DNA of 64,000 nt, from positions 826,774 to 890,773 of the forward strand of contig CH003204.1 in NCBI GenBank assembly GCA_000149265.1. The letters are read 5' to 3'. Below the pieces are notes generated by a model. The model did no database searches. It saw nothing but the letters and a program-made list of their open reading frames with translations, and was not told the DNA's origin. The position numbers and the translations under genes are program-made. Shown here in pieces: positions 1-14,600 of this stretch (the first letter of the stretch is position 1; every line of letters begins with the position of its first letter). This stretch comes from Ciona savignyi (taxonomy: Eukaryota; Chordata; Ascidiacea; Phlebobranchia; Cionidae).

Positions 1-43
1 GTCAAGCATAAAGCTCAAGATATTCCTACAAAGTCGTGCTAAC

Positions 44-2862
44 CTTGCAACCGATCAACTTGTTCAGACACGTCCCGTCCATGCTTCTCTATATCTGCAT
101 TCAGTTGCTCTGTAGATAAATGGGGAGTTAAAAATAGAATATTGAAAAAACAGATATATTAGGGTTGGGAAACACCAATACATGTATCCACATGATAAAG
201 ACTATCAGTAATGTTATTTGGGTTTTAAGGCAGTGCTGTGTTTTTAGTGTAAGTCAGTATGTGTTCTAAAATTGTTTATAATAATTTTTATTTCTGTTTG
301 TAATTAAGTGCTATAACGACTGTAGTTTTGGTGTTACTTTTGGAATCTATATTTAATAAGCAAAGTGGTAAATTCTTACTTACAGTGAATTCATAATTAC
401 TAACTTTTGCAATTTTAAGGTCGCACTCAGGTGCAGTCAATTTCAAAAACTGTGTATTTCACCCAATATATAAGTTAGAATAAAGAGTATATACCCAGAA
501 CTTTATTAGCGTCCAGCAGAGCTGATATCCTGGACCTCGCTGCCTCTAAATCGGACTCCAAACTGGAGATTTTCATTTTATCCCGATCGGATTGCTGAAA
601 ATTGTAAATTTACAAAGTTTTTATTGATTATGTACCATGTTTTTCACCTCTTTCATGGCAAGTATTTGGGACTCCACTTCACCATTACCCTTTTTCTTTT
701 CTGCTTCAGCCTATAACAACAAAAGTCCAGCTGGTTAGCTCATGTGGTTAGGTATCAGAATATTAGACATAAGGTTGTGAAAATGAAATCCATTGTGAAA
801 TTTATATTTGTTTGAAATTGTGTTTTGAAACCGTTTTGGATTTGTCCAACAGGTTAGCTTTCGTTAGACAGCAATCTATTGGGAGCCGAAAGGTCGTTGG
901 ATTGCAACCAGCTACTGGTTAACTAGTGGGTTTTGCCTTTAGACAAGGAATACAGTAAACGTTGGTTAAACTTAGTGGATTAATGAAGGTAAACTAAATA
1001 TAAAAAAAACATCTCAATCATACGAGACACATTACAAAATCTCAGGTAACCTAACAGTGGGGGCTAAGTAATTTGGCAGTGTGTGTGATAAAGCACCTAG
1101 CATTTTTCCATTCACATGATATATGCAAATCCTATTTTTAGCATTTTTCAAGCATCGTTAAACTGTGAATGGAGTTAAGAAAGCAAAAAAGGCATCATAC
1201 AACGTACTTGTGCCAGATGCAATTCATTTTGCTTAGTCAGTGCCTCAATACTTTTCTCCAGCAAAATAGTATTGCTTTCGAGGGAGATTTTGTCTTTTGT
1301 TATACTACTAATACGCTCTTCAAGACGCTGAATTTCGATTTTAAGACGATTAATTTCAGATTCTCTTTCACTGCATTGTTGCATAAGTTGCTGGACCTAT
1401 AAAAGAAACAAGGCTGTGGTTTCAGCTTCCAGCAATATATTTTTATACCTGATTTTTGTTTGTTAATTGGTCACAGATTCATTTAAATTTATTTTTCATG
1501 TATTTAATGCACATATATAGTTTAAAAAGGGTAATAAAAATGGACAATCAAATGTCCATTATTAAACTAAATCATTCAACCATCTATGTATAACCAAACA
1601 GGGCTGATCAATCTATTTAATTTAACAAAATATCAAATTTACTTCAAGTTACATTATCGTCCAAAGTATCATTGTGTGGCAGAGTGTCTATGGCAATTAA
1701 ATAAAAATCTGCAAACTTTGTGCTTACTGCACAGCAAAAAGTTATAAAGAAGATTCAAAATGTATAGTAACATTTCTGTTAGCATTGGTGTTAAGTTTTG
1801 CAAAAGTGTAAAACGACAAATTTTGGCTGTTTTACCAAAGCATTGTAATCATTTTTATACACAATATTGGTACATAAAGCTGTTTGAACACATTTGCCCT
1901 AATGAATTTTAGTTTAAAATACCTACCTCTGCTATTTCGTGTCCTAGTACCTCTTTAGAATCCTTTGGGTTTGGGTTTTTTTTCTCAGACTGAAAAATTA
2001 TCGATGTGTTACATTTGTAAAAAAAATACATTTTATGACAAACACAAAATAATACATCATATAACAAACACAAAATAATACATCATATAACAAACACAAA
2101 ATAATACATTATATGACAAACACAAAATAATACATCATATAACAAACACAAAATAATACATCATATAACAAACACAAAATAATACATTATATAACAAACA
2201 CAAAATAATACATCATATAACAAACACAAAATAATACATCATATAACAAACATAAAATAATGCCAAAACTCTGACCTTTTTGTGAGCGGTGCCTGAAAAA
2301 TTTAGTCGTTTTTTACTTGAACCAGTTGGTACAGCTGGAACGGCAAATTTTTTAGCACTTCCCATGTGACTTGTATCTAAAGACGAATCCGTTGATTTGA
2401 ACCTTTCACCCGAATATTCGAACTTGATCGTCCCAACATTTTTCTCAGGTTGTTTGATGGAGTATTGGCAAGGTGCAGGACCACCTGAACGCATTTCATT
2501 TGAAAAGAGGATATTATGGTACCCTAGCAGCGTGTTGTAAATTATGAAAAAATTAAAATAGCTCGAGTTATTCTGCATTTTATTTAATTAACGGCTGCTT
2601 CCTTTCTCCTTTTCCAAGGAAACAATCGACAAGCTAGCAGCTAGTTTCAATACTACCACCTTTCGGTTAGCAGTCCAAGACAATACCAATGAGTTAGGTA
2701 ACTAATTAGCTGGGCCCGGCCAATATAATGGATTTAGATTTACACTTACTCTTATTTTATATAAAAAAAAAACATGTTAAAAATATGTTTTAAAATAGTA
2801 AACAACATTTTACCACTTGTAGCTTCATTGAATCTTTTTATTGTAGCTCTTGGGAAAGACAT
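44..2862 (-). CDS. HMMR: HMMR/RHAMM-like spindle coiled-coil protein, 5' part (7 exons, partial)
   Basis: Seven exons join in frame on the minus strand: 2862-2814, 2484-2276, 1989-1927, 1396-1208, 710-648, 594-495 and 109-44, all with GT-AG borders; the gene continues off the left edge. The start is fixed by MSFPRATIKRFNEATSGG, which matches the vertebrate HMMR N-terminus (MSFPKAPLKRFN), followed by PAPCQY as in the family. Exon 4 is pure coiled coil and contains LEKSIEALTKQNEL, aligned with the human LEKQLIELTRTNEL stretch. About 246 residues are visible out of the ~700 expected. HMMR binds microtubules and acts in spindle assembly and centrosome positioning (family knowledge). The C-terminal region cannot be judged here. 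Orthology is well supported by both the N-terminus and the coiled-coil register. Confidence 0.85.
840..1125 (+). mobile_element. Degenerate copy of the ~300 bp tRNA-derived SINE
   Basis: Decayed match to the SINE body seen elsewhere in the window: pieces resembling the pseudo-tRNA arm, the 'aaggcac' segment and 'gattaatg'. It lies in an intron of the HMMR-like gene. It is much more diverged than the copies at 42370 or 53984, so probably old. Confidence 0.5.
2031..2265. repeat. 26 bp minisatellite in HMMR intron 2
   Basis: About nine copies of a 26 bp AT-rich unit containing 'caaacacaaaataatac', period 26 (starts at 2039, 2065 and so on), with few substitutions. The array ends about 10 bp from the splice donor of HMMR exon 2 (exon border 2276). 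Confidence 0.9.
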
Positions 2863-5604
2863 CTTTCTCTGGTCACAGGCTAACACAGTTTATTCAGTCC
2901 TCTACTGTATGCTGATTATCTAGTATAAAATGCAGTAAATCGCTAATTTACATGAACAAAATTGCCGGTTCCGTAGGTGAAATAGTATTAGAAACGTCAT
3001 AAACACATGTAACAGTTTTACAATTTTGAGTAAATATTTCGTTTCTCAAATGAATCTTAAATAGTCAATTCTACTTCATACAACCCTACACAAAACCTAT
3101 ACTTTGACTTTTTAGGTGAAACAGAAACATCAGTTTTTGAGTTTTGTTTTTTTGTTACATATAATTAAAAACTCAGCTTACAAACTTTAGTAACTCAACT
3201 GTATTGTGGTAAATAGTTTACTGCTAGCATTCGGCAGCTTACTTTGTATATTATTTACAAATTAAATATTTATTAATATTGAAAATAAACAATAAAGGCT
3301 ACAGAGCAGTTGTCAAGTCTTTAGTCAATATAAAAATTAAATAGTACTGGTACGACTGAGCAGGTGATGTGTCTACAAAACTTGATCAATAATTAACAAT
3401 ACATTGCACAACACATCGATTTAAATTCAATGTCATACAGTTTTCATTGATTAAAAGATTCTATTGATATAAAAAGCATGCAAAAATAGTCCCAAATACA
3501 AACTAAAAGTTTGATCTGTTAAACGCAAGACAGAAGAGAGTGGTTTCAGGACATACACACTGTATTTTAATTCAAATGATATTATTGTTGGACTTTTAAT
3601 TGCACATAAGAAAGGGTGTGGAAATTAAAAAAAAATTGTTTACCAAAAAAGTTACATATAAAACCCAAGAGTGAACTAAACTTGGCGCCTCCTACAGGAC
3701 ACAACACACAGTAAACAAGTGTTGGTTAAATAAACAATAGTGTTATTAGGTGCCTAGTAAAGATAAACAAAAGGAATAACATACAAGGTTAAAAAAAAAG
3801 AAACGAATACAAACCTAAAATATGAGGTAAACCGTAAATTTAAACCAGTATTGTAACTTATTAGCAAATGATTATTGTCTTTTAAAAGAAAACCATCTTA
3901 GATTTTGACATCCAATGTATGCTATTAGACCATGATACGCTTATGGTAATATTATTGACCAATGAACATAAAAAACTGATAAAATTGTGATGTTGCACAA
4001 CTTTTCTGGTGTTATGGTTATGTTGCATTACTATAGAAGGATATTCAGGTTTAATCCGGGAAACAAAATCGTTGTAACGATTACCTTGCCTACTATCAGG
4101 TTACTAATACAGTAAGTTTTTTATTTATTTTAGTTCTAACCCATTGGGTTAATAAGATGTTCGCCAAATAACATGACCAAAAACACAACCTACTAGCTAC
4201 TGAGCAGTTTTAATTCTACACCTTTCAGTTAAAATTTAACACACTAACCCCTCCAAGCTATTCGACAAGGCTGTTTTGTCTTCTCTTTGCACAATACTGG
4301 ATCAGCGGGACAGCGGGGTGGACAACACACTAAATTACGAGGGGAACAAAGTATTTTTGTCAGTTACATGAGCGAGACAGAGTATTTCGTCATTTAACTT
4401 GAGCGAGATAGGTTATAACATGAGCATGACAGGGTATATGAGAGAGAAGAAAAATTTTCATCACTGACATGAGCGGGACGGTTTATAAGTTTATATTACA
4501 ATTTAACCCATCCCCTGCGTGATATACCCTGTACCGTGATAAAAAGTAATGAAAATACCCCTCTTATATCTGGATAATTTTTTGTCACACTCCGGTGTTC
4601 AGAAGAATAGTGTGTTGTCCTGTCCAGACTCCAGCTGTCCCTCAGTACAAGCTTACAGCATAGCTCATAATAAAAACACGAAAAAAGATTTAATATCACA
4701 AAACTATTGGGAAAAACAGAACCTGCCCCATATGCTCACGATCAGCATACGACAAAAGATAAGCAGACATATATTTAAGTACCGGTACCTCTATTGACAA
4801 ATACACATTGCACAAACTAACGCTTACACTATACGCACCACCAAGAAGTTGAATGGCGTATTTGAGCTGGAACGCGTTTTTCCTAATGTGAATAACTGTC
4901 TAAAAAATCGTAAACCTCTAACCAATTTGCTGTTGGTATAAATGCACATTTGCACCATTCCGAAATTCAATGCCAACAAGAAAATTTAAAAAGTTTAGTT
5001 ATTTTAATTAGGGATTTTCCCGCTCTGCCACCAACCAATAGAAGTCGTTTATAAATATTTTTATTCCATGCTTGAGTGAATTCAATGTCATTGCTTAACA
5101 TCCCTTTAATTTACTGTGATTACCTATGATTATTGCCTGGGGTACCAAGGTCTAGTACTCTGACATCTGAGTCCGACTTGTGAGAGTAATACGGTGGCGC
5201 ATTAGTAATATAATATAACATTAATATTTTTAAGTTTACTTTTGAGTACCCTACCCCTGACTAGCATGCATTAAAATTTAATCAATGTAGAAATATTTTC
5301 TTACAAAATTATTATTTACAATTTTAGACATTGTTCTGGTCAGTTAATGATTAAATACCGGTATAATATCCCCCATAAAACTAACTTCTTTTTTAGATTC
5401 TCGGTTAAAAATATTAACTTTTGTTCTAAGGGTAATCCCCATCCATCAAACCGCGGGAATTTTTTTCCATTTTCAATAACATTACGCTCTTGCAATCGAA
5501 TTAAACTCTGTACGCTGTTTTCTGTAAATGCTCGTAAAATATACCTTACGACCGGCCGCGTAGAACAAGTTGTTTTTTTCTACTGCCAAAATAAAATTTC
5601 GGAA
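2863..5604. other. Intergenic region between divergent HMMR and POLH
   Basis: About 2.7 kb separating two head-to-head genes. No convincing exon on either strand. It holds AT-rich unique sequence and, at about 4320-4490, degenerate repeats built on 'tgagcgagacag' / 'tgagcgggacgg'. The 5' control regions of both genes must lie here, but I see no clear TATA or other named element. Confidence 0.6.
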
Positions 5605-8600
5605 ATGTTCTCTTCACCTTGTACAAGGGTTGTTGCGTTGATCGACATGGATTGCTTCTACGTGCAAGTAGAACAACGTAGAGACCCAAGCTTAAGAGGA
5701 AAACCTTGTGCTGTTGTTCAGTATAATAAATGGAAAGGAGGAGGGTAAGATTTTTGCATTCCCGTAATCAAATCTGCTTGTTTTTACATTTTTTTGGTAA
5801 TTCCTGCCTTTTCCACAAAATATATTTGCAAGTTATCAATGTGTAATCATTTGACTTACAAATTCGCACACTTTATTTTGATTACACTTTAGGTTTGGCG
5901 ACCAGACCACATCTGGCTATATTTACACTGAATAATTATTTGATAATATAGTGTTTTAACCCTTTAACTGCCGCTGTCGACTCAAGTCGACAGCGCCGAA
6001 AATGACATAAGTAGAAAAGTATACGGCCGATTTTGATCAGTGAGACGGCGCTGGAGAGCTGAATAATTTCTGCGTTTGCCAATATAAGATGATATATAGG
6101 TTTGCATTTGATATTTTTTTGTTATTTGCGTTTTAAAAAAAGGTATATATATGTGTGGTTTTGGTTGTTTTAATTAGTTTTAATTTTGGTTTTAGTCCCC
6201 GATTAGTTTTCAACTATTGTCGTCATGGTTCGCTTGGTTAGTTTGAAAACAATCCATTCGTTTTTGGCTTGTACATTTTGGATTAGGCTATTTTTTGAGC
6301 TTATGGAGGGTAAAAACAGAAGAATCTGTCCTTTTGTTAGCTGATAATGATTCTGAAAGCAGTTGTCCTTCATTTTTGAGTAGTTCTAGCGATGAAGAAC
6401 CTTTTTGAAGATGTTTTGCATCAGTTTTGTTTTGCTGTGGCTATGTGTTTGTGTTTTATTGGGCAAGTGTAAAAAAAAAAAAAAATTTTTTTTTCGATTT
6501 GCGTATTACGACGTCATCAGTCAAGTTGTGACTTCATCACAAAAAGAGTAGTACAAAAATGTTCCAAAGATAATCATAAATAACTTTGCTACATACTGTT
6601 TTGTTTGTAAATGAGAAAAACAGATAGTTTTTGTTGATCTAAATAGTAACACATGACGTCATTGCAGAATGTATGACGTCATCGAAATTTTATTAATGCA
6701 AATAAAAAGAAAATTTATTACTGAACAACTTTTCTGTGGATCATATCATGCTTACATCAATAGTTTTGTGTACAGAAGCTTCTAACCTAAGGTTACTTAG
6801 CCGAAAAATGAACTGAAAAACAGCCGGCAGTTAAAGGGTTAAAGATTTTTGTCATAAAAACAAATGATAAACTAAAACTACCAGAGGGTTGCAGTGTCGC
6901 AACTTGTTGCCAGCCCAGTATGGAAAGTACGGCAGCTGCACACTCGAGTTTTTTTCCCTGCGTCTTTGCACACTTGGGTAATTTCCCACACGCTCGCGAG
7001 CTGGCAGTATAAACATCGTATAATTTCCAACAAACCTGTAAACCTACCTCTTGACCTCGGGTAATTTACTGTCAGTACGTTTTTTGTTACGTAGATAGAT
7101 ATGTTAGCTGACGGATATGATAGATTTAGGATAGAATAATGTGTTTGTTTAAGATTTTTACAAAATAATAACAAAAAGGAGATTGTGTGCACACTTAAAG
7201 TGTGCACTCTTGGACGTTTGCACACTGCACACTTAAATATTTAATGTGTGCACATTCGAGATCTCGGCGAAAAGTGACGTACTTTCCATACCGGTTGCCA
7301 GCTATTCGGTTGTGTCCTTGGGCAAGGCACCTAATGGGCATTGCCTAAACTCAGCGGATTAATCAGTTCTAACCAATTAAAGAAACATGTGAATCATACA
7401 CAACACATTGCAATAGCTTCGGCAACCCGACTATGGGTGCGAGGTGATCCGCCGATTACCTGTGTGTTAACCCCCTTGGTTTTTCCATTCACTGGGATAA
7501 ACATGAATATCATATCCCAAATAACAAAATAATATTATAAGCAATGCTCTATGCATGGTTTCAGCATCATTGCTGTAAGTTATGAAGCAAGAGATAACGG
7601 AGTCACACGAAATATGAGAGGTGATGATGCAAAAGCAATGTGTCCAGAGATAATTCTGTGCAAAGTGCCTACAGCGAATGGTAAAGCAGACTTAACAAGG
7701 TTCGATTTTACTGTTTTAAAGATATATTTTAACTGCATTGAAATTTAAAACTTGCTGGTGTGACCTTATATATTTTATAATGTTTAATATCATTTTAAAC
7801 ATAATTTATTTAAAAACAACATATTATTTATTTTTTATTTTATGAATCAGACAATTAATTACGGTCACTATTAATTTTAATAAAACTGCAGAAAAAGCAA
7901 CTAAATGGGTCAAAAAGCTGCACTCTGACATCCAAAATTTTTTAAAAACTGGGGCAAAAAATGAATAAACTAAACTAAAAACACCAGTTCCCTCTTAGTA
8001 TATACTTACCTTTTTTCTCCAAGCATTAAATTGAATAATTTGTAAAATGTAACCTTTTCATTATCATGCTACTTCTCTTAACTGTCTGCTTGTTTTATAC
8101 CATTTGTATTCAGCTGATGAGTTTTAATAACTCTAGTTTTGCCATTTTTTCCGCTTATTTTCTAGTGGTTTAGTGTGACGCCTTTTAACCGAAAGTTTGC
8201 AACTGGTCACTAGCTTGTCGGTTGTGTCCTTGGGCAAGGCACTTAATAGGCATTGCCTGAACCCAGCGGATTAATGGGTTCTACCAAATTAAAAGAACAT
8301 GTAAGTCGTACATAACACACAGCAACAGCTACGGTAACCCGACGGTAGACACCAGGTGATCTGACGATTGCCCGTGTATTAACCCCCTTGGTTTTCCCAT
8401 TAATGTGAATAAACATGAATATCCTATCCCCTACCCACTTGATTTCTTATCGATTTTGTTTCCAAGGTACCGAGATGCTGGAGCCGAAGTAATCCAAGTT
8501 TTACTGCAGTTTGGAGGAATAGTGGAACGCGCAAGTGTGGATGAGGCTTACATTGATCTCACGAGAGTCGTGGATGCTAGAATGAGGGAGAACTGGTAAG

Positions 8601-11600
8601 TGGTGCGGTTACCGTAACATACATTTGTTTGCATAGAATATGATCAATGTAATTTCATTTACATAAGTGTAAAATACATTCATTTGCAGAAGGCTGGAGC
8701 TGGAGTTATATTATAATCTGAAAAAGTCAATAATAAAACTTTTGATCATTTTAAGAAGTTTTTGAATGTTGCATTATTTTTTTTTATTAAATTTTCATTG
8801 AAAATGCAAGAGAGGAACCAATAGGAAATGTCTTGATAAAGAGTGTCAATATTTAAGAACTATTAATCGGGAATGTTTTGTATAAAAATTTCTTTACAGC
8901 CTTGTCCCAGAATTGGAAAAGATGGAAAATACATATGTGGTTGGCCACCCTCAACAGGAATGTGAAGGTTTTACCTTAGATTGTTCTGTAACTTTCATTT
9001 ATTAGTAGGGATGTCCTTATCCATATCAGTTTGGTTTTTAGAATTATTCTAAAACCAATAATTTTGAATTAAGAATTTCGAACTGCTTTGGAATATAGTT
9101 AAAGAGCAAACAAAAATAACTTTTCAAATCAATTTAACAAGAATAAGTTTAAAAGGATTCTAGAAAATCCCTAGTTTTTAGTAAGCAATTGCCCTAGGGA
9201 TAGAATAAGGTACTAGGATAGGATAGGATAGGATATTCATGTTTATCCCCGGGTATGGAAAACCAAGGGGGTTAACACACGAGCAATCGTCAGATAAACT
9301 CACGCCCACCATCGGGTTATTGGAGCTACTGCATGGTTCAGGCAAAATCCCTAAAGTGCCTTGCCAAAGGACAACCGACTAGCTAGCGTACAGTTTCGCA
9401 CCTGCAACTTTTCGATTAAAAGGCGACACACTTAACCGCCAGACTAACCAGCCGGACTACTAATGCTGTTTAAGTAAAAAAACACAGGACATGTGTCCTA
9501 TTGCGCGAAGGGTAATATTGTAATTGAATAACTCATTAAAACCACTGGATCTAGGCTCCTTTTGTATTTTTTAAACAACAAAATATTTGTAAGTCACGTT
9601 TTAGACAACCCACTAAACGCAGTGGATTTTTGATTTCCACTAAAACAGCAGTCACATTTCCATAACATACAACAAGCTATAGCATTAGCAACTGGTATGT
9701 GGGCATGTGTTATTAGATGGTATAATTTCCTCACCCAACAGTCTCCATCCATTACAAGTTGTTTACGTAAAAAACGCAGCGGATTAATGGGTTCTACTGA
9801 AATAAGAAACGTGTCTATCATACACAACATCCTGCAATAGCTCCGGTAACCCGACGGTGGGCGCGAGGTGATTTGGCCGTGTGTTAAGCCCCTTGGTTTT
9901 CCCATCCATGGGGATAAACATGAATATCCTATCCTATCCCTCATCTTTCTAAAACATAACATTGGCACACATTTTCTCTTAGATCCTGTAGCTGCAAGGA
10001 TATCGGGACTGACAGAATACCGGAGCAAATCCAACTCAGATTCCGAAACGCAACGTTTGTTAGTTGCAGCAGCCATAGTGGAAGAAATGAGACTCGCTAT
10101 TTACCAGCAGACGTCATTTCGTTGTTCTGCTGGTGTCTCACACAACAAGGTGACATGCAGCAATTAGGTTTAACCTTCTTGATAGCAGTTGTTTCTTAAT
10201 TGAGTGGTAAGAACTTTGAGTCTACCACAAAGATTCAAAATTTTTAAGCCATTTGAGACATTTTAATGTATGTCATTTGAGTTGCTTTGGTGGATGCTAA
10301 ATTTTTGTTAATATTTTCAGAAAGACCTTTGCTAGTGTGATGATATTAATACCATTGTGATATTGGGATTACATTAATTATAAACATTCACAACTGTGGT
10401 GCTGATGTTAGCACCTGTCTGACTATTAATTGGCAATTTGATGTTTACGGCCTCTAACTTTGACAACTTTTACATCTGTTTTTCGCTGGTACTCCATATA
10501 AAAACAAAAAAAATTCTGGTGTTTTGGTGTATCCTGAAAAAGTTTAGACCTTCTATTTTTTAACCACAGAACTTGTGGTTAGTTGTTTGTAATACATAAT
10601 TATGTAAATTTTATAAGGAAAACTACAGTATATTATTTATGATAAAAGTTAAACTTTAATAAAAACTTAATCAACAATAATCGAATCCAACAAAAGAAAG
10701 TTTCGCAACATTTAACCGGAAGCTTTCTTAGTCATATTTTGCACACAGTCAAAACTCTTTAAACCCTTTCTTCACAGATGCTTTCCAAGCTTTCCTGCGG
10801 AATAAACAAACCGAATAAGCAAACCATTCTTCCATTCAATATGGTTGATAGTTTGTTTAAGAAGATAAAAATCGGAAAAATGTTGGTATCTGGTGTAACA
10901 AGTCAATCGAATAACATCTATATGACATTAATTTTCAATTCAGACGAAACTTGGGTGGAAAATTGGGAAAGGAAATCATGCTGAATTACGGAGTTGAATA
11001 TATTGGTCAATTAACTTCTAAGACGAAGATGTGTTTAACAGAGTTATATGGGGACAAAACCGGGTATGTTGTTTGCACTTGTGTTAAGAGCGTTTGTTTG
11101 CCTAAGAGGCTAATGCAGAAACATACAGAGACAACATACGAAAACAGAATAAATGGTACTAATTCCCAATAAAATACTTATTTGCAAACAATGCATCAAC
11201 GCTATCATAAGTAGCCTTAAAATAATATTTAAAACACGTTAACCATTAAGACTTAATATTTCCTCACTAAAAAAAGCGCCGAAAATCGCTTTTTTATTGG
11301 AAATTTTAGATGCGTCTATGCATTCTTGTTTGTTCAAAATTATTTGTTAGTCAGCCGATTTTGTATCATTCATAATAGGATAGAAAATTTACCTTACACC
11401 TACTCTGTTACGAACTCTATTGCAATCGACTAGCTAATGACCAGTTTTGAACCTGCAATTCTTTGGCTGAAAGCCGTCATAACAACCCATCAAGCTATTT
11501 GATTAGACGGATTGACTGGACTTTAATGATTATTGCTTGAACCAAGTAGACCAATGGGTTGAAGAAAACAAAATAAGTTTCTTAATTGTTTTACAACACT

Positions 11601-14600
11601 CTGCAATAGCTATAGCAATCCGACTGTGGGCATGGAGCATTCTGACGATTTCCCATGTTTTAATGCTGCTGCATAAACATATCTACATCCTATCTTATCT
11701 TATCCTTGCTTTAAAACCAGCCGCTGATTAGTCAGTTGTGTCCTTGGGCAAGGCACTTCGTGAACATTACGTAAACGCAATAATTTGATGGGTTCTACTT
11801 AAACTGAAGAACTGTGTCAATCATACAGATCACCATGCAAGAGCTCCAGTAACCCCCTTGTGTTTTCCCACCAATGGGGATAAGCATAAGAAGTCTTACT
11901 AATCTCTGTTATACACAATATGTGCTCGCTTAAACTGCCCAGCCACACTACACCTGTGTTATTTTTCTATATTCCCTGCTGCCATTTGGTTTATTTTCAT
12001 CTACCTTTCAACTACAGTTCATGGCTGTATGAGGTTTGCCGTGGCATTGACCACGAACCTGTCAAGGAGCGCCACGTAGCTCTGTCGGTCGGCTGCAGCA
12101 AGAACTTCACTGGTGGCGATGCGTTAAACACACGCACCAAAGTGAAGCATTGGCTGAGGTGTCTCTCCACTGAACTCACTGAACGGTTAATGAAGGATAG
12201 AGATATGGTAAGTGAACTTTTGAAATTATGTTTTATCATGATTTTGTTTTGGTTTTCATCCATTTTTTAAATTGTTTTAATTTTGTTTTCCATGACATGC
12301 TTTATTGACTGTTGTTTTTTCCCCGCTTTTTTGCTTTATTTTAAGCGTGTGTTACCTTACTGATGTTTTTAAAAAAGCAAAAACACTAAGAACCAACACA
12401 AATAAAGATATAACTAAATTTAACTTACAGAAAAGACATGGGACAAACTAGAAAAATGTTTTAAACTTTTTTTTATAAAATGCTAACATAAAATCGTTTT
12501 TAAAAAAGATCTCCTTTTTACACAGTTTCTTAATGAGAATTAAAATGACTTTAAATGCAAAAAAGGTGAATTTAGTAAACAAGCATTTCTAGTCTAAAAT
12601 TAGAGAGTGTCAACCACGTATTTAGGCACCAGTCCACCACTATTTGTAAACCACATTTTGTATGCCATATATTCATGCTACAGGGTCCCTAACCACAATT
12701 TGTATTTTATACATCGAGTATGTAATTTGTTTTTGGAAGCATAAACACAAGGGTCCTATAGTTATCCAACCAACTTCTTTTTCATGTAATTTATCACTCA
12801 AATTTTTGGTTTCTGCATATCTAGACCATGTTGTCTAACAAATCACCAAGTTTCATTGCGATTCCATTATTCCTTCTGGTAGATGTTGGGGCAACATGCC
12901 ATGCCTGTCAAGCATTTGACAAAAAAAACGGACAAAAACAATCGTGTCCCATTTTTTCAAATGGGACCCATAATTATAACACCATTTACAATTAATGCAG
13001 TGAAGTTTACCATTTTTTTAGAACAACCGGGTATCTCGAGCGCTGACGCTACAGATCGGATTGCAGAAGCCCATTTCCCGCACGTGTGCGATAGACCGTT
13101 ACGATGTTGATGACATCACAATGAGATGTCTTGCGACATTGGAATTGTTGAATAACAACCAGAACAAGGAATCCGATGTCTGGTGATTAAAACTTTCATA
13201 TCACAGTGTTGGATTTTATCATCCTTTTTTAACGCATGAAGCAATTGATTGAATTTGTAGTTATACAGCTTTTTTGAACTAAAATTAAAGCTTATCTTAG
13301 CCAAAAATATAGAATTTATCCTAACTTAAAATACAATATATTTTCAACTAAACACAACTTTTTTTTCCCACAATAAAACATATCTTAGTTAAATTGCTAA
13401 TTCCGCTAATTTTTGCCACATTTTAAAATGGTTGCCATTAAGTCATGTCATACCACCACAGTTTTTTGTTTACAAAGATAAAAGCTCTTACAACATTGTG
13501 CATGGTATGGTTTTCTGATGAACCTGTATTGAAACAAGTAACCCCCCCCCCTCTCTGTCTCTTCTTGTCCCATGGAATTTCCAGCGGTGTTCATTTTTTT
13601 TCCAATTACATTTAGGTCACCAAAGATTACCCACATTGGAATATCTGCGAAGAATTTCCAAGTTTCAACAAAATCCGCAGGTTGGTTGCTGTTTGTCAGA
13701 TTCACTTTATCATATTATCCTGTTGGTTGCTCTACTTTTAATATTGGTAAATTGTGTTTTGCAGCTGTGTTTAGCTGTTTAGCTAGTATCTGCTTAATTT
13801 TTTGTTGTTTTTTGTTATTTTGCCCTCTTTTTCTGTTTCTCCTTATAAAATACTAATGCTATATTTCATTTGCTAAGTATATTAAAAGAAAAAGGGTTAG
13901 TATATTTATAGTATTAGGTACATATATCTACCCAAAATAATGTATTTCTTGTAATGGTTTTTAATCACCCCAACATTCAACATGTCCATATATTCCCATT
14001 CAGATCCCTCCTACAATGTAGCATCCATGCTTGCTTCAGCTAAAGCTATAAAACCCACCACACAAGCGATAGAGAAACCCAAAGGTAAACACCAAGCACA
14101 AAACCCATCACAGTATTTGTAATTCGCGAAAATTAATTTGCATGTTTCATTAGAAATTAAACCAAAGAAAAAAAGAAACGCATTGGATATGTTCTTATCT
14201 ACGCCCACCAAAGCAAGTTTACCAACGAGCAATTCAACTTCAGAAGAAAGTCCAGTTCCTTCTGCATTAAATTGCATAGTTTCTGATGCGAATACGAAAG
14301 AACCTCAAAATATTGTGAAAGAAGAGAACTTTACCAAAGAGAAAAGTTTTAAATTTACTAAAAGAAAATCGTTCTTTGCACATTTGGAAAGGAAAAGCAT
14401 GCAAGAACCACATTGCAAAATTGAGGCTGCATACTTGGAGCAAAAAAAAGGTTTGTGTATTAGAAGATAGGTTCTATCTGTAGGTGGGGGCAAGTAGATT
14501 GGTTTTTCATGTTTATCCCCATAAATGGAAAAATGCAAGGAAAGATAACACAATCATCAAATTAGCTTTTGCCCACCGTTGGGTTACTGGAGCTATTGCA

